Below, piece after piece: positions 33,855-41,882 of a stretch of 47,810 bases of DNA. Source of the stretch: Bermanella sp051277445 (GTDB lineage: Bacteria; Pseudomonadota; Gammaproteobacteria; Pseudomonadales; Oceanobacteraceae). The notes beneath the pieces are model-generated. The model was given only the letters and a program-made list of their open reading frames with translations, did no database searches and was not told where the DNA came from. Made by a program: the position numbers and the translations under genes. The stretch is from NCBI GenBank assembly GCA_051277445.1, contig JBNMQC010000007.1, positions 1 through 47,810 of the forward strand, in the 5' to 3' direction. Every line of letters begins with the position of its first letter. Within the stretch, counting starts at the first letter, position 1.

Positions 33855-36259
33855 TGTCTTGGCTTCCTCGGTTACATCTTCGTACCAAGTTAATTGCGAG
33901 TATTGTCATCACCAGTGTATTGGCAGTGATGGTGAGCTCCGTTGCCTTGGTGCGATACGATCGCGTGCAAGAAGTGGCAAGCGTGTCGGAGGATATGAAG
34001 ATTCTTGCCGGTATCGTGGCTAACCGCAGTACCGCCGCGTTAATCTTTGCCGATGCCCGACAAGCAGAGGCCAACCTAAAAGCGTTAGGGGAGAACCCCA
34101 ACGTGCTGATGGCGTGTATCTATGACAGTGGTCAGCAGGTGTTTGCGTTGCACCATTTTACCCATTTGGATCAAAAGCCTTGCCCTGAGAACCCAAAAGA
34201 ATCCGATTTAAGTATCGATAGCACCATAGAGATTTATGAACCCATCGAGCTAGATGGCCTGCCGGTGGGTACCTTGTATATGAGCCTGAGCCTAGATTGG
34301 CTCAATGAGCGCTGGCAGCAGCAGCTCTTGTTCATTGTACTGGTGATTTTTGCTGTACTCATGCTGTCCATGGTGCTGGCAAAGTATCTGCAGCTATTGC
34401 TGCTCAAGCCTATTCAAAAAATCACCACCACAGCACGTGAAATTACCGAGCAACAGGACTACAGCCTACGCGCCGAAAAAGAGGTGAAGGATGAAATCGG
34501 TGACATGGCCGATGTGTTCAATGGCATGCTCAGCAAGATAGAAGATGAAACTGCGCGACTGTACGCCAGCGAAGAGAAATTCCGTCAACTGGCCACATTA
34601 TCCCCTGTGGGTATTTTTCAGATTAACCTGCAGCATCAAATCACTTATGTGAATAGCCGTTGGTCAGAGATCACAGGCATTCATCAACCATTAGCAAACT
34701 TAGAGCATTGGTTAGGGCGCATTCGTTCAGAAGATCGCCGCCGCACGCTTAAGGCATGGAGCGCCCTGATTCAAAATCATCAGGAATTTGTGGTCGAGGT
34801 GGGGTTTGAAAAACACGATGAAATTACATGGACCATCATCGAAGCCAGTGTCCTGCATGATGGCAAGGGTGAAGTGTATGGTTACATGGGGGCCATTAGC
34901 GATATTACGGATCTTAAAAACGCCCAGCTACAAATGGAAAACCTTGCTTTTTATGACCCGTTAACTGGATTATCGAACCGTCGTTTATTTCAAGACCGAC
35001 TCAATAAAGCGGTTGCCGAAAGCAAGCGTCGCGGCACCTTTGTGGCGTTACTGTTCCTCGACCTAGATCAGTTTAAACGCATTAACGACAGTCTAGGTCA
35101 CGATGCAGGTGACCAGCTATTAGTAGAGACCGCTCAAAGGCTCCGTGACAGCGTAAGGGAAACCGATACAGTGAGCCGTATTGGTGGCGATGAGTTTACT
35201 GTGTTACTCAGTGATGTGGACTCGACCCATGGTGTGCGCCACATTGCGGACAAAATTTTAAAGAACTTGTGCAAACCCATCACCCTTAAAAAACAAACTG
35301 TCATTAATACCGTCAGTATTGGCATCACCATGTCGCCCACCGATGCCAATGATGCTAACAAGCTCATGCGGAATGCTGATATGGCCATGTATCGGGCAAA
35401 AGCCATGGGGCGGAATAACTTCCAGTTCTTCTCTGAAGATATGAACAAAGAGATGATGGGCTACTTAGAAATAGAGAAAGATCTAAGGCACTCCATTGAG
35501 CATAACGATGAGTTCATTATTTATTTCCAGCCTAAAATCGATCTTTTGAGTTACCGCTTTATTGGCGTGGAAGCCTTAATTCGTTGGAAGCCAAAAGGCA
35601 AAGACATGATTCCGCCAGACCGCTTTATACCGATTGCGGAAGAAAGTGGCCTGATCATCCCCATTGGTAAATTCGTGTTTAGACAAAGCCTATTACAGGT
35701 TCGACGCTTGATGGACTTAGGCATCTGGCCTGAACATGCCAAAATGGCCGTGAACTTATCCGCACGCCAATTTAGCGACCCAAATCTTATCCATGACTTG
35801 AACGAAAGCATTGAGATGACGGGCTGTCCGGTTGAAGTGATTGAATTAGAAATCACAGAAAGTACCCTAATGGACCATGTCGAAAGTGCGATCTTCACCA
35901 TGCGCAAAATCAAACAAATGGGTATAACCATTGCCATTGATGACTTTGGTACAGGCTACTCAAGCTTAAGTTACTTGAAGCGTTTCCCTATTGATGTGTT
36001 AAAAGTAGACCGCTCTTTTGTGATGGATATTCCTAACGATGTGAGTGATATGGAAATAACGGCCGCGGTGATCGCCATGGCCCACAAGCTGAATCTCAGA
36101 GTGGTTGCTGAGGGCATCGAAACCAAAGAACAAATCGACTTCTTACGTTCTAACCGCTGCGAATATGGTCAAGGTTATTTGATTGCCAGGCCCATGCCGG
36201 CGGATGAGTTGGAAGACTATATCCAACGGCCTATCCAAGTTGGCTTGTTGTCTTTGTAA
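33854..36259 (+). CDS. YfiN-like membrane GGDEF-EAL protein with PAS domain
   Basis: 801 residues. Membrane helix 1 (about 12-33), periplasmic CHASE8-like sensor (34-155), helix 2 (157-182), HAMP (about 180-235), PAS (240-355), GGDEF (362-525) and EAL (540-790). GGDEF is intact (444-448), with an inhibitory I-site RETD (435-438). EAL is intact (573-575), with NLSARQF, EITES and DDFGTG (696-701), so both synthesis and hydrolysis of c-di-GMP are possible. P. aeruginosa YfiN stops after GGDEF; this one adds PAS and EAL. The outer-membrane YfiB partner is not adjacent. Confidence 0.9.
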   Translation: MSWLPRLHLRTKLIASIVITSVLAVMVSSVALVRYDRVQEVASVSEDMKILAGIVANRSTAALIFADARQAEANLKALGENPNVLMACIYDSGQQVFALHHFTHLDQKPCPENPKESDLSIDSTIEIYEPIELDGLPVGTLYMSLSLDWLNERWQQQLLFIVLVIFAVLMLSMVLAKYLQLLLLKPIQKITTTAREITEQQDYSLRAEKEVKDEIGDMADVFNGMLSKIEDETARLYASEEKFRQLATLSPVGIFQINLQHQITYVNSRWSEITGIHQPLANLEHWLGRIRSEDRRRTLKAWSALIQNHQEFVVEVGFEKHDEITWTIIEASVLHDGKGEVYGYMGAISDITDLKNAQLQMENLAFYDPLTGLSNRRLFQDRLNKAVAESKRRGTFVALLFLDLDQFKRINDSLGHDAGDQLLVETAQRLRDSVRETDTVSRIGGDEFTVLLSDVDSTHGVRHIADKILKNLCKPITLKKQTVINTVSIGITMSPTDANDANKLMRNADMAMYRAKAMGRNNFQFFSEDMNKEMMGYLEIEKDLRHSIEHNDEFIIYFQPKIDLLSYRFIGVEALIRWKPKGKDMIPPDRFIPIAEESGLIIPIGKFVFRQSLLQVRRLMDLGIWPEHAKMAVNLSARQFSDPNLIHDLNESIEMTGCPVEVIELEITESTLMDHVESAIFTMRKIKQMGITIAIDDFGTGYSSLSYLKRFPIDVLKVDRSFVMDIPNDVSDMEITAAVIAMAHKLNLRVVAEGIETKEQIDFLRSNRCEYGQGYLIARPMPADELEDYIQRPIQVGLLSL

Positions 36260-36368
36260 GTGTTTATTGAACACTGATATCCCTCGTTTTCAATTAAGCT
36301 GCGCTTACATCTACCCAGTCATTGAGGTAGGCTTGGCCACTTATTTCTAGAAGCTGTATCCAATCACT

Positions 36369-37406
36369 ATGAGCCCATCTTCAGCATTCAGCCAAGCGGT
36401 ACTTGCTTGGTTTGATGACAATGGACGTCACGACCTTCCTTGGCAGCACAACAAAACCCCATACCGTGTTTGGGTGTCTGAAATCATGCTGCAACAAACT
36501 CAGGTCGTGACCGTTATTCCTTACTATCAGCGTTTCATGGCTTCATTTCCCACGGTTGAAGCGTTAGCCAAAGCCAGTACTGATGATGTTTTGCATCACT
36601 GGACGGGTCTGGGTTATTACGCCCGCGCTCGTAATCTGCATAAGTGCGCACAAACGGTGGTGAATGACTTTGCTGGCGAATTTCCTCAAAGCGTTGAAGA
36701 GCTAGAATCGTTATCGGGCATTGGTCGCTCCACCGCTGGGGCCATTGCCAGTATCAGCATGGGAAAACACGCAGCGATTTTGGACGGTAATGTAAAGCGT
36801 GTGCTCAGTCGTTTTCATGCGGTAGAGGGCTGGCCTGGGAATAAAAAGGTAGCCGATGAAATGTGGCTGATTGCAGAACGTTACACGCCCGCCAAGCGCA
36901 CGGGGGATTACACACAGGCCATGATGGACCTTGGTGCCACCCTCTGTACCCGAAGTAAGCCGCAATGTCAGATTTGCCCATTGGTGAATCAATGCGAAGC
37001 CTACGCGCAGGGCCGAGTGAAAGAATTCCCCCACAGCAAACCTAAAAAAGAAAAGCCGGTTAAAGCCGTGCGCTTACTTATGTTGCAGCATGGCAACGAG
37101 GTGTTACTGCAACAACAACCTGACAGCGGCATTTGGGGTGGCCTGTGGATATTTCCGCAGCAAAGTCTTGAACAAGAGTTGTTCGACCATGAACTGCTGG
37201 TTCAGAATAAAATTAAAGGGGTGGAACACGGTGATGTGTTCCGTCATACCTTTAGCCATTACCATTTAGACATACATCCAATTCGCGTGGAGCTTATTAC
37301 CAAGGTGGAGCAGGTGGCTCAATCGCCGATGCTTTGGTATAACCTACAACAACCGGCCAGTGTGGGCCTTGCGGCCCCTGTTAAGAAATTATTGGAAAGT
37401 TTATGA
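36369..37406 (+). CDS. mutY: Adenine DNA glycosylase
   Basis: 345 residues. MutY removes adenine mispaired with 8-oxoguanine. Catalytic Glu38 lies in SEIMLQQTQV, the HhH motif LSGIGRSTAG at 115-124 and Asp139 in ILDGNVKRV. The [4Fe-4S] ligands are Cys193, Cys200, Cys203 and Cys209. A NUDIX-like C-terminal domain (about 230-345) reads 8-oxoG. Its stop overlaps the yggX ATG by 4 nt, the common mutY-yggX pair. Confidence 0.97.
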   Translation: MSPSSAFSQAVLAWFDDNGRHDLPWQHNKTPYRVWVSEIMLQQTQVVTVIPYYQRFMASFPTVEALAKASTDDVLHHWTGLGYYARARNLHKCAQTVVNDFAGEFPQSVEELESLSGIGRSTAGAIASISMGKHAAILDGNVKRVLSRFHAVEGWPGNKKVADEMWLIAERYTPAKRTGDYTQAMMDLGATLCTRSKPQCQICPLVNQCEAYAQGRVKEFPHSKPKKEKPVKAVRLLMLQHGNEVLLQQQPDSGIWGGLWIFPQQSLEQELFDHELLVQNKIKGVEHGDVFRHTFSHYHLDIHPIRVELITKVEQVAQSPMLWYNLQQPASVGLAAPVKKLLESL

Positions 37407-37678
37407 CTCGAACCGTGCAATGTCGTCGATATCAAAAAGAACTAGAAGGGCTAGAAAAAACGCCCTTTCCAGGGCCACTGGGTCAGGATGTATTTGAGAA
37501 TGTCAGCAAGCAGGCTTGGCACGACTGGATGGAACATCAGACCCGCATCATTAATGAGCAGCATCTGAATATGATGGATATGACCAGCCGTAAATACTTG
37601 CAGGGGCAAATGGCGAAATTCTTTGCCGGCGAGGAAGTGGATCAGGCAGAAGGCTATAAAGAAGCCGATAAAGAATAA
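37403..37678 (+). CDS. yggX: Fe(2+)-trafficking protein YggX
   Basis: 91 residues, the usual length. It is linked to iron handling and protection of Fe-S proteins from oxidation. MTRTVQCRRYQKELEGL (1-17) with the conserved Cys7, PFPGPLG, and WMEHQTRIINEQHLNMM are family hallmarks. Coupled to mutY by a 4-nt overlap, which fits protection of the MutY cluster. Followed by the tRNA-Phe promoter. Confidence 0.97.
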   Translation: MTRTVQCRRYQKELEGLEKTPFPGPLGQDVFENVSKQAWHDWMEHQTRIINEQHLNMMDMTSRKYLQGQMAKFFAGEEVDQAEGYKEADKE

Positions 37679-37715
37679 GTCGCTGATAACTAAGCAAAAT
37701 TATTTCCAGACAGGG

Positions 37716-37744
37716 TTGACACACATCCTGAATGGAGGTTTAAT
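37716..37744 (+). promoter_or_regulatory. Strong sigma-70 promoter of tRNA-Phe
   Basis: A perfect TTGACA (37716-37721) and TTTAAT (37739-37744) are separated by 17 bp, followed by a GC-rich discriminator typical of stable-RNA promoters under stringent control. Confidence 0.75.
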
Positions 37745-37779
37745 ACGCCACCTCGACGAGGCAACGCCTTAGTTGATAT

Positions 37780-37855
37780 GCCCAGATAGCTCAGTCGGTA
37801 GAGCAGAGGATTGAAAATCCTCGTGTCGGTGGTTCGATTCCGCCTCTGGGCACCA
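37780..37855 (+). tRNA. tRNA-Phe (GAA)
   Basis: A 76-nt cloverleaf with encoded CCA. The acceptor stem GCCCAGA pairs with TCTGGGC, the anticodon arm GAGGA-TTGAAAA-TCCTC places GAA at 37813-37815, and the T arm contains GGTTCGATTCC. Discriminator A. The gene has its own promoter and terminator. Its 3' end is repeated 174 bp downstream. Confidence 0.97.
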
Positions 37856-37912
37856 TCCAGAATTCTTAAAAAGCCTCGATTTAATCGGGGCTTTTTTTTG
37901 CCTGTCATATTT
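37841..37912 (+). repeat. Direct repeat copy 1 (tRNA-Phe 3' end plus terminator)
   Basis: The segment begins CGCCTCTGGGCACCATCC inside the tRNA T arm and continues through the terminator. It recurs at 38015-38085 with a few differences (AAAAAGCC versus AAAAAAACC, T8 versus T7). Confidence 0.85.
37868..37899 (+). terminator. Terminator of tRNA-Phe
   Basis: AAAAGCCTCGATT and AATCGGGGCTTTT pair with one G-U, followed by eight T. It belongs to the repeated segment. Confidence 0.85.
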
Positions 37913-38014
37913 GGAACGGCGGATCGAACACTCTCTACACTTTGGTGGTTAGATTGAGCGGCGCTGCGCTTGGTCTTCGACTGCCTGCGGCACTCTATTG
38001 CTGCGCAATGATCA

Positions 38015-38085
38015 CGCCTCTGGGCACCATCCAGAATTCTTAAAAAAACCTCGATTTAATCGGGGCTTTTTTTGCCCGTTATATT
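38015..38085 (+). repeat. Direct repeat copy 2 (att-like duplicate of tRNA-Phe 3' end)
   Basis: It repeats the last 15 bases of the tRNA and its downstream terminator but lacks the rest of the tRNA. Similarity begins sharply within the tRNA 3' end, as expected for an integrase crossover site. The terminator stem here is weaker because AACC faces GGGG. The 100 bp between copies hold no recognisable gene. Confidence 0.8.
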
Positions 38086-38107
38086 CAGCACAGCAAAGCT
38101 AATACGC

Positions 38108-38266
38108 TTAGTGCGCTGAATCACTTTCTTTAAGTTTTTTAATTAGTTGCTGATATTTTGCATACTTCTCTTTTTCGCCTTTTTTATAGGCGAGCTTAGC
38201 GGCCTCCTCTAATTTGAGTCTTACATAATACCTAGCGACTGATTTGTAGATATCCAATGACGCCAT
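38108..38266 (-). CDS. Small basic helical protein, 52 residues
   Basis: ATG 38266 to TAA 38108 encodes 52 residues: starting MASLDIYKSVARYYVRLKLE and ending in KKLKESDSAH. About a quarter of residues are Lys or Arg, with Tyr and Leu spaced as in an amphipathic helix pair. CAGGGT lies 9 nt upstream. No signal peptide, Cys or known motif. It is in a small accessory pocket beside the tRNA repeat, so it may be cargo left by an element. Coding potential is judged from the protein-like composition and ribosome site only. Confidence 0.5.
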   Translation of the reverse strand: MASLDIYKSVARYYVRLKLEEAAKLAYKKGEKEKYAKYQQLIKKLKESDSAH

Positions 38267-38418
38267 GATGGGTAACCCTGTCTTTCATATTTAGAGCATA
38301 GAAGATAAAGAGCCCTTGAGTCCGATGCCGAGTAATGAGGCCAGAGGCAAGCTCATTTGCCCCAAAGGAGAAAAATCACGCCCCCCCGTTTATGCTGGAT
38401 TAGGCTAGACTAAAAATG

Positions 38419-38428
38419 TGTACGTACA
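38419..38428. promoter_or_regulatory. Perfect palindrome before the TonB receptor
   Basis: TGTACGTACA is a perfect 10-bp palindrome 20-29 nt upstream of the receptor ATG, near the likely transcription start. It does not match a Fur box. Possibly an operator for an unidentified regulator. Confidence 0.35.
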
Positions 38429-38447
38429 TTGGCCGACCTAAACGTCT

Positions 38448-40637
38448 ATGAGACTCAAAACGAGCAGCTTTTGCTTGGGCGTCATGATAGTGAGCCTGCC
38501 ATGTTTGGCGGTGAGTCCGAATGAGGGCTTATTTGATCTCACTCTGAAACAGCTCAGTAACATTAAGGTTACCGGCGCGGCCGTGCGCAATTTAAATCTC
38601 GCATACACCCCTTATAGTGATAATCCTTTTTCCCTGTCGAATTTACAGCTTCCTGCCGCTATTGATGTCGTTGATCATAAAACCATAGAAGCCCGTGGCT
38701 TAAACAACGTTGTGGAGGTGGTGGAGAGCATGGTGGGAGTGCTCTCAGGCGAGTCGCCTTCTGAGCCATACAGTTTCAGTACCCGTGGTTTTAGTCGTAA
38801 CTCAATCGGGGTTTTGTACGATGGCGTGTCTATGGGGATGTCGACACTGAATATGCGCCCGCAAACATCGTTTAATCTTGATCGAGTCGAGGTGGTGAAG
38901 GGCTCAAGTGTATTAAGCGCCAATGACGGCTCCGCTGGCGGCACCGTCAACATCATTACTAAGAAGCCTGAGTTTTCAGAGCAATCTATTAACCTGCACA
39001 CACGTTATGGGCGCTTTAATACCCAGTCCTATAACCTGGGGCTCAACGCTTCAGACAATGCGCAGCAGGCCTATCGGTTAGATGTCAATCGCAATAGCAG
39101 CGATGGTTGGGTGGATAACACAGAATCAGACTCCTTAAACGCCTCTCTATCGTATGCGTATCGTCCCTTGGCAGATATGCAGGTGTTACTTTACAGCAGT
39201 TATGCTGAGGATAATTTGCCAGCGTATTGGGGAACACCTTTAGTGCCATTAAGTGATGCCGGCGACCCAAGTGGTGATGTCGTGAATGCCGGTGATGACC
39301 GCGTGGTGGATCTGGCCACTCGCTATAATAATTATAATGTAGGGGATAGCATCATTGACTCAAGCAGTTACTGGCTTAGGTTGGATACTCATTGGCAAAT
39401 AAGTGAACACACTAAGTTAAAAGCCACTATGTATCAGTTTACGGCTGATCGTGTTTGGCAAAATGCAGAGTCCTATACCTATGATTCGGTTAGTGATCGT
39501 GTGCAGCGTGATCGCCTTTTAATAAAGCATCAGCGCTACTTGCGTGGTTTGAATTTATCTATGGTGCATTCGTTTAACGCTTGGCAAACACCACAGCAGC
39601 TTGCTGTCACTATTGTGTCGAGCACGAATGATTTTACCCGTGATGTGGGGTTTGATTTAAATGCTGCGGATTTTTATAACATTGATGACGTGGATCTATC
39701 AGCCCCGGAGGCGGGGCAGTTTGGCAATGTGGATGTGCGTGAAGACAAGCAAACGGTCATTAAGGATGCGGCGGTTATTCAATATAGAGTGAATCTTTCT
39801 GAGCAATGGGCTTTAACATCCAGCATGCGCTTTGAGCGTATTTATTACGACCGTCTTTATATCGGGTTTGATGATTCGATCCGGTCTCGCTCAACCCTAG
39901 ATAAGCAATTCAATCAGCAAGCGTATTTTTTAGGTGCGACGTTTGAATTAATGAAAGATACCTTTGTATATGCCAATGTCGCCAAACAGCACGACCCACT
40001 GGAGGACGGTTTGGTGTATTTTTATGATATCAAGCATTTAACCTCATCAGACATTATGCAGTATGAACTTGGCTTTAAATCCATTTACAACCTTGATACT
40101 GAGCTGTCTTTCGCCATGTATCAGATTGATAAAGAGCAAGATTACCAAATTGGTGTCGGTGACCCGGTTAATATAGGTCATTTAGTTTCACAGGGCGTCG
40201 AATTCGCCATCAAACATGATGTCAGTGAACGGTTCCGATTTGGTGGAAACTATGCGCTGGTCAATGCCGAGTATGACGGCCTGTACGACTCGGCTGAGGG
40301 CGTTAATGTGGATGGTAATCAGCCTGTAAATGTACCGGATCATATGCTCAGCGCATGGTTAAGCACGAACGATATCTTCGGCTTACCCTTTGAATGGGGC
40401 CTGGGCTATAACTATGTATCAAAGCGTTATGCGAACGCCTCCAATAGTATTGAATTGAAGTCCTATGAATTGCTCAATACATTTATTGCGTATGAGGGGC
40501 AGAAGTACAGGGCGGCCATAAGTGTGCGAAACCTAACAGATGAAGTCTATGCCCCATGGAGCGATGTTTATTATCCTAACCAAGTGGCGCTTGGCTCACC
40601 TCGTATGATTGAGGCAAGCTTAAGATTACATTTCTAG
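38448..40637 (+). CDS. TonB-dependent outer-membrane receptor
   Basis: 729 residues with a signal peptide (LGVMIVSLPCLAVS). The plug domain (about 60-175) has AAIDVVDHKTIEARGLNNVVEVV in two parts, FSTRGFS (104-110), LYDGV and VEVVKGSS...GGTVNIITKKP, the siderophore-receptor style. A 22-strand barrel follows, ending in an aromatic residue (LRLHF). Ligand is not predictable; ferric siderophore or another metal chelate is likely. No Shine-Dalgarno is visible, so the leader may be very short. No transport partner is next to it. Confidence 0.9.
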   Translation: MRLKTSSFCLGVMIVSLPCLAVSPNEGLFDLTLKQLSNIKVTGAAVRNLNLAYTPYSDNPFSLSNLQLPAAIDVVDHKTIEARGLNNVVEVVESMVGVLSGESPSEPYSFSTRGFSRNSIGVLYDGVSMGMSTLNMRPQTSFNLDRVEVVKGSSVLSANDGSAGGTVNIITKKPEFSEQSINLHTRYGRFNTQSYNLGLNASDNAQQAYRLDVNRNSSDGWVDNTESDSLNASLSYAYRPLADMQVLLYSSYAEDNLPAYWGTPLVPLSDAGDPSGDVVNAGDDRVVDLATRYNNYNVGDSIIDSSSYWLRLDTHWQISEHTKLKATMYQFTADRVWQNAESYTYDSVSDRVQRDRLLIKHQRYLRGLNLSMVHSFNAWQTPQQLAVTIVSSTNDFTRDVGFDLNAADFYNIDDVDLSAPEAGQFGNVDVREDKQTVIKDAAVIQYRVNLSEQWALTSSMRFERIYYDRLYIGFDDSIRSRSTLDKQFNQQAYFLGATFELMKDTFVYANVAKQHDPLEDGLVYFYDIKHLTSSDIMQYELGFKSIYNLDTELSFAMYQIDKEQDYQIGVGDPVNIGHLVSQGVEFAIKHDVSERFRFGGNYALVNAEYDGLYDSAEGVNVDGNQPVNVPDHMLSAWLSTNDIFGLPFEWGLGYNYVSKRYANASNSIELKSYELLNTFIAYEGQKYRAAISVRNLTDEVYAPWSDVYYPNQVALGSPRMIEASLRLHF

Positions 40638-40660
40638 ATTGTTGCCAGTGCAGGATAACG

Positions 40661-40676
40661 ATCCACAGGTGTGGAT
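40661..40676 (+). terminator. Weak hairpin after the TonB receptor
   Basis: ATCCAC (40661-40666) and GTGGAT (40671-40676) form a 6-bp stem with TTTACTTT after it. Marginal as a terminator. Confidence 0.3.
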
Positions 40677-40807
40677 TTACTTTGCGCGTTTTTACCGAGT
40701 ATTCAAACGGCGTTGCGTTTTGATCACACGCTTTCTTTTGTGAATGTTCTTTCACCTATAAACATGGCAAGCTGAGCCAGAATTAAAAATAATAAAAGGT
40801 AATCAAT

Positions 40808-41596
40808 ATGTCAGTGGTTTGGATTACAGGTGCCTCTTCAGGCATTGGAGAAGCCCTTGCAAAGCAATATGCAAAGCTGGGTAATCAGTTAGTATTATCC
40901 GCTCGTCGCGAGCCTGAGCTTGAGCGTGTAAAGCAAGCTTGTGTGGACCTTGGGGCAAGCCCGTCGGATATTCTGGTGCTGCCATTAGATGTCACCGAAC
41001 ATGCGTCCATGGCTGAAAAAGTCTTTGCCGTCACCGCCCATTTCAAAACCATTGATGTACTCATTAATAATGCAGGGATTTCCCAGCGTTCGCTGTGTTT
41101 AGACACCGATTTATCGGTTTATCAAACCCTGTTGGATGTGGATGTGCTTGGACAAATTGCCCTCACCAAACAGGTGCTGCCTATCATGGTGAAACAAGGC
41201 TCAGGGCATATTGCTGTGACATCAAGCGTAGCCGGTAAAGTGGGTGTGAAATGGCGTACGGGATATTGTGCTGCCAAACATGCCGTGATGGGTTTTTTTG
41301 ATGCACTGCGTGCAGAAGTAGCCGAGTACGGTATTCAAGTGAGTACGATTACGCCTGGCTTTATTAAAACGGATATTTCTAAAAATGCGGTCACGGCTAA
41401 TGGTGAAAATTTTGGCGTGGATGATGATGACATAAAAGGTGGCATGGACGTGAACAAATGCGCACAGGTGATTATCAAGCAACTGCGTAAGGGGAAAAAA
41501 GAAATTGCTGTAGGAGAAGGGTTGTCTATGGTGGCGTTGACGTTAAAACGATTTTTCCCCAGTTTATTATTTCGAATGGTTGAGAAAAAGAAATAA
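40808..41596 (+). CDS. Short-chain dehydrogenase/reductase
   Basis: 262 residues, classical SDR with the DHRS7-like pattern. Cofactor motif TGASSGIG (7-14), NNAG (87-90) and catalytic Ser140, Tyr153, Lys157 (YCAAK). A basic residue pair after the second strand (SARREPE) suggests NADP(H). A hydrophobic, Lys-rich C-terminus (LLFRMVEKKK) could touch the membrane. Substrate unknown. AAAAGG lies upstream. Convergent with the zinc-binding gene, 10 nt apart. Confidence 0.9.
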   Translation: MSVVWITGASSGIGEALAKQYAKLGNQLVLSARREPELERVKQACVDLGASPSDILVLPLDVTEHASMAEKVFAVTAHFKTIDVLINNAGISQRSLCLDTDLSVYQTLLDVDVLGQIALTKQVLPIMVKQGSGHIAVTSSVAGKVGVKWRTGYCAAKHAVMGFFDALRAEVAEYGIQVSTITPGFIKTDISKNAVTANGENFGVDDDDIKGGMDVNKCAQVIIKQLRKGKKEIAVGEGLSMVALTLKRFFPSLLFRMVEKKK

Positions 41597-41606
41597 ACAC
41601 GGGTAG

Positions 41607-41843
41607 CTAAAATAGCTCAATGTCGTCGTTATCCTTATTTCGCGCGTTTTCTTCGGCGATGACCATCTCTTTTAGGTCGGCTAATTCGGCGTCATTGAGC
41701 TTTGAAATATCGAGGGACTGGAATGTGCGCTTTAATGCTTGGTCAGTCTGGAAGCAACGTAAATGCGCCACACCTTTTCCAGGAATCGTCATGGGATTCT
41801 GATTAATGACGGATTTCCCGCAATAAATACAGCTCATTCCCAT
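41607..41843 (-). CDS. Small zinc-binding-like protein
   Basis: 78 residues. CIYC (Cys5, Cys8) followed by HLRC (about 27-30) matches a half LIM/treble-clef zinc site. The rest is a charged helix rich in Glu, Asp and Asn. AAGGAG lies 6 nt before the ATG. It follows the ferredoxin-reductase gene by 39 nt, so it may be the last gene of the ubiD transcript. No function is known to me. Confidence 0.65.
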   Translation of the reverse strand: MGMSCIYCGKSVINQNPMTIPGKGVAHLRCFQTDQALKRTFQSLDISKLNDAELADLKEMVIAEENARNKDNDDIELF

Positions 41844-41882
41844 TGAATAACTCCTTACACTTACCTGTCTACCAAGGCCTGA

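Noticed and set aside
37690..37908. Minus-strand 72-codon reading frame across tRNA-Phe
   Set aside because: It is antisense to the tRNA and its terminator; frames of this kind (RRNRTTDTRIFNPLLYRLSYLG type) are a known annotation artefact.
37913..38014. A second, degraded tRNA-Phe gene before repeat copy 2
   Set aside because: No similarity to the tRNA 5' part or anticodon arm is visible; similarity starts only at the 3' end.
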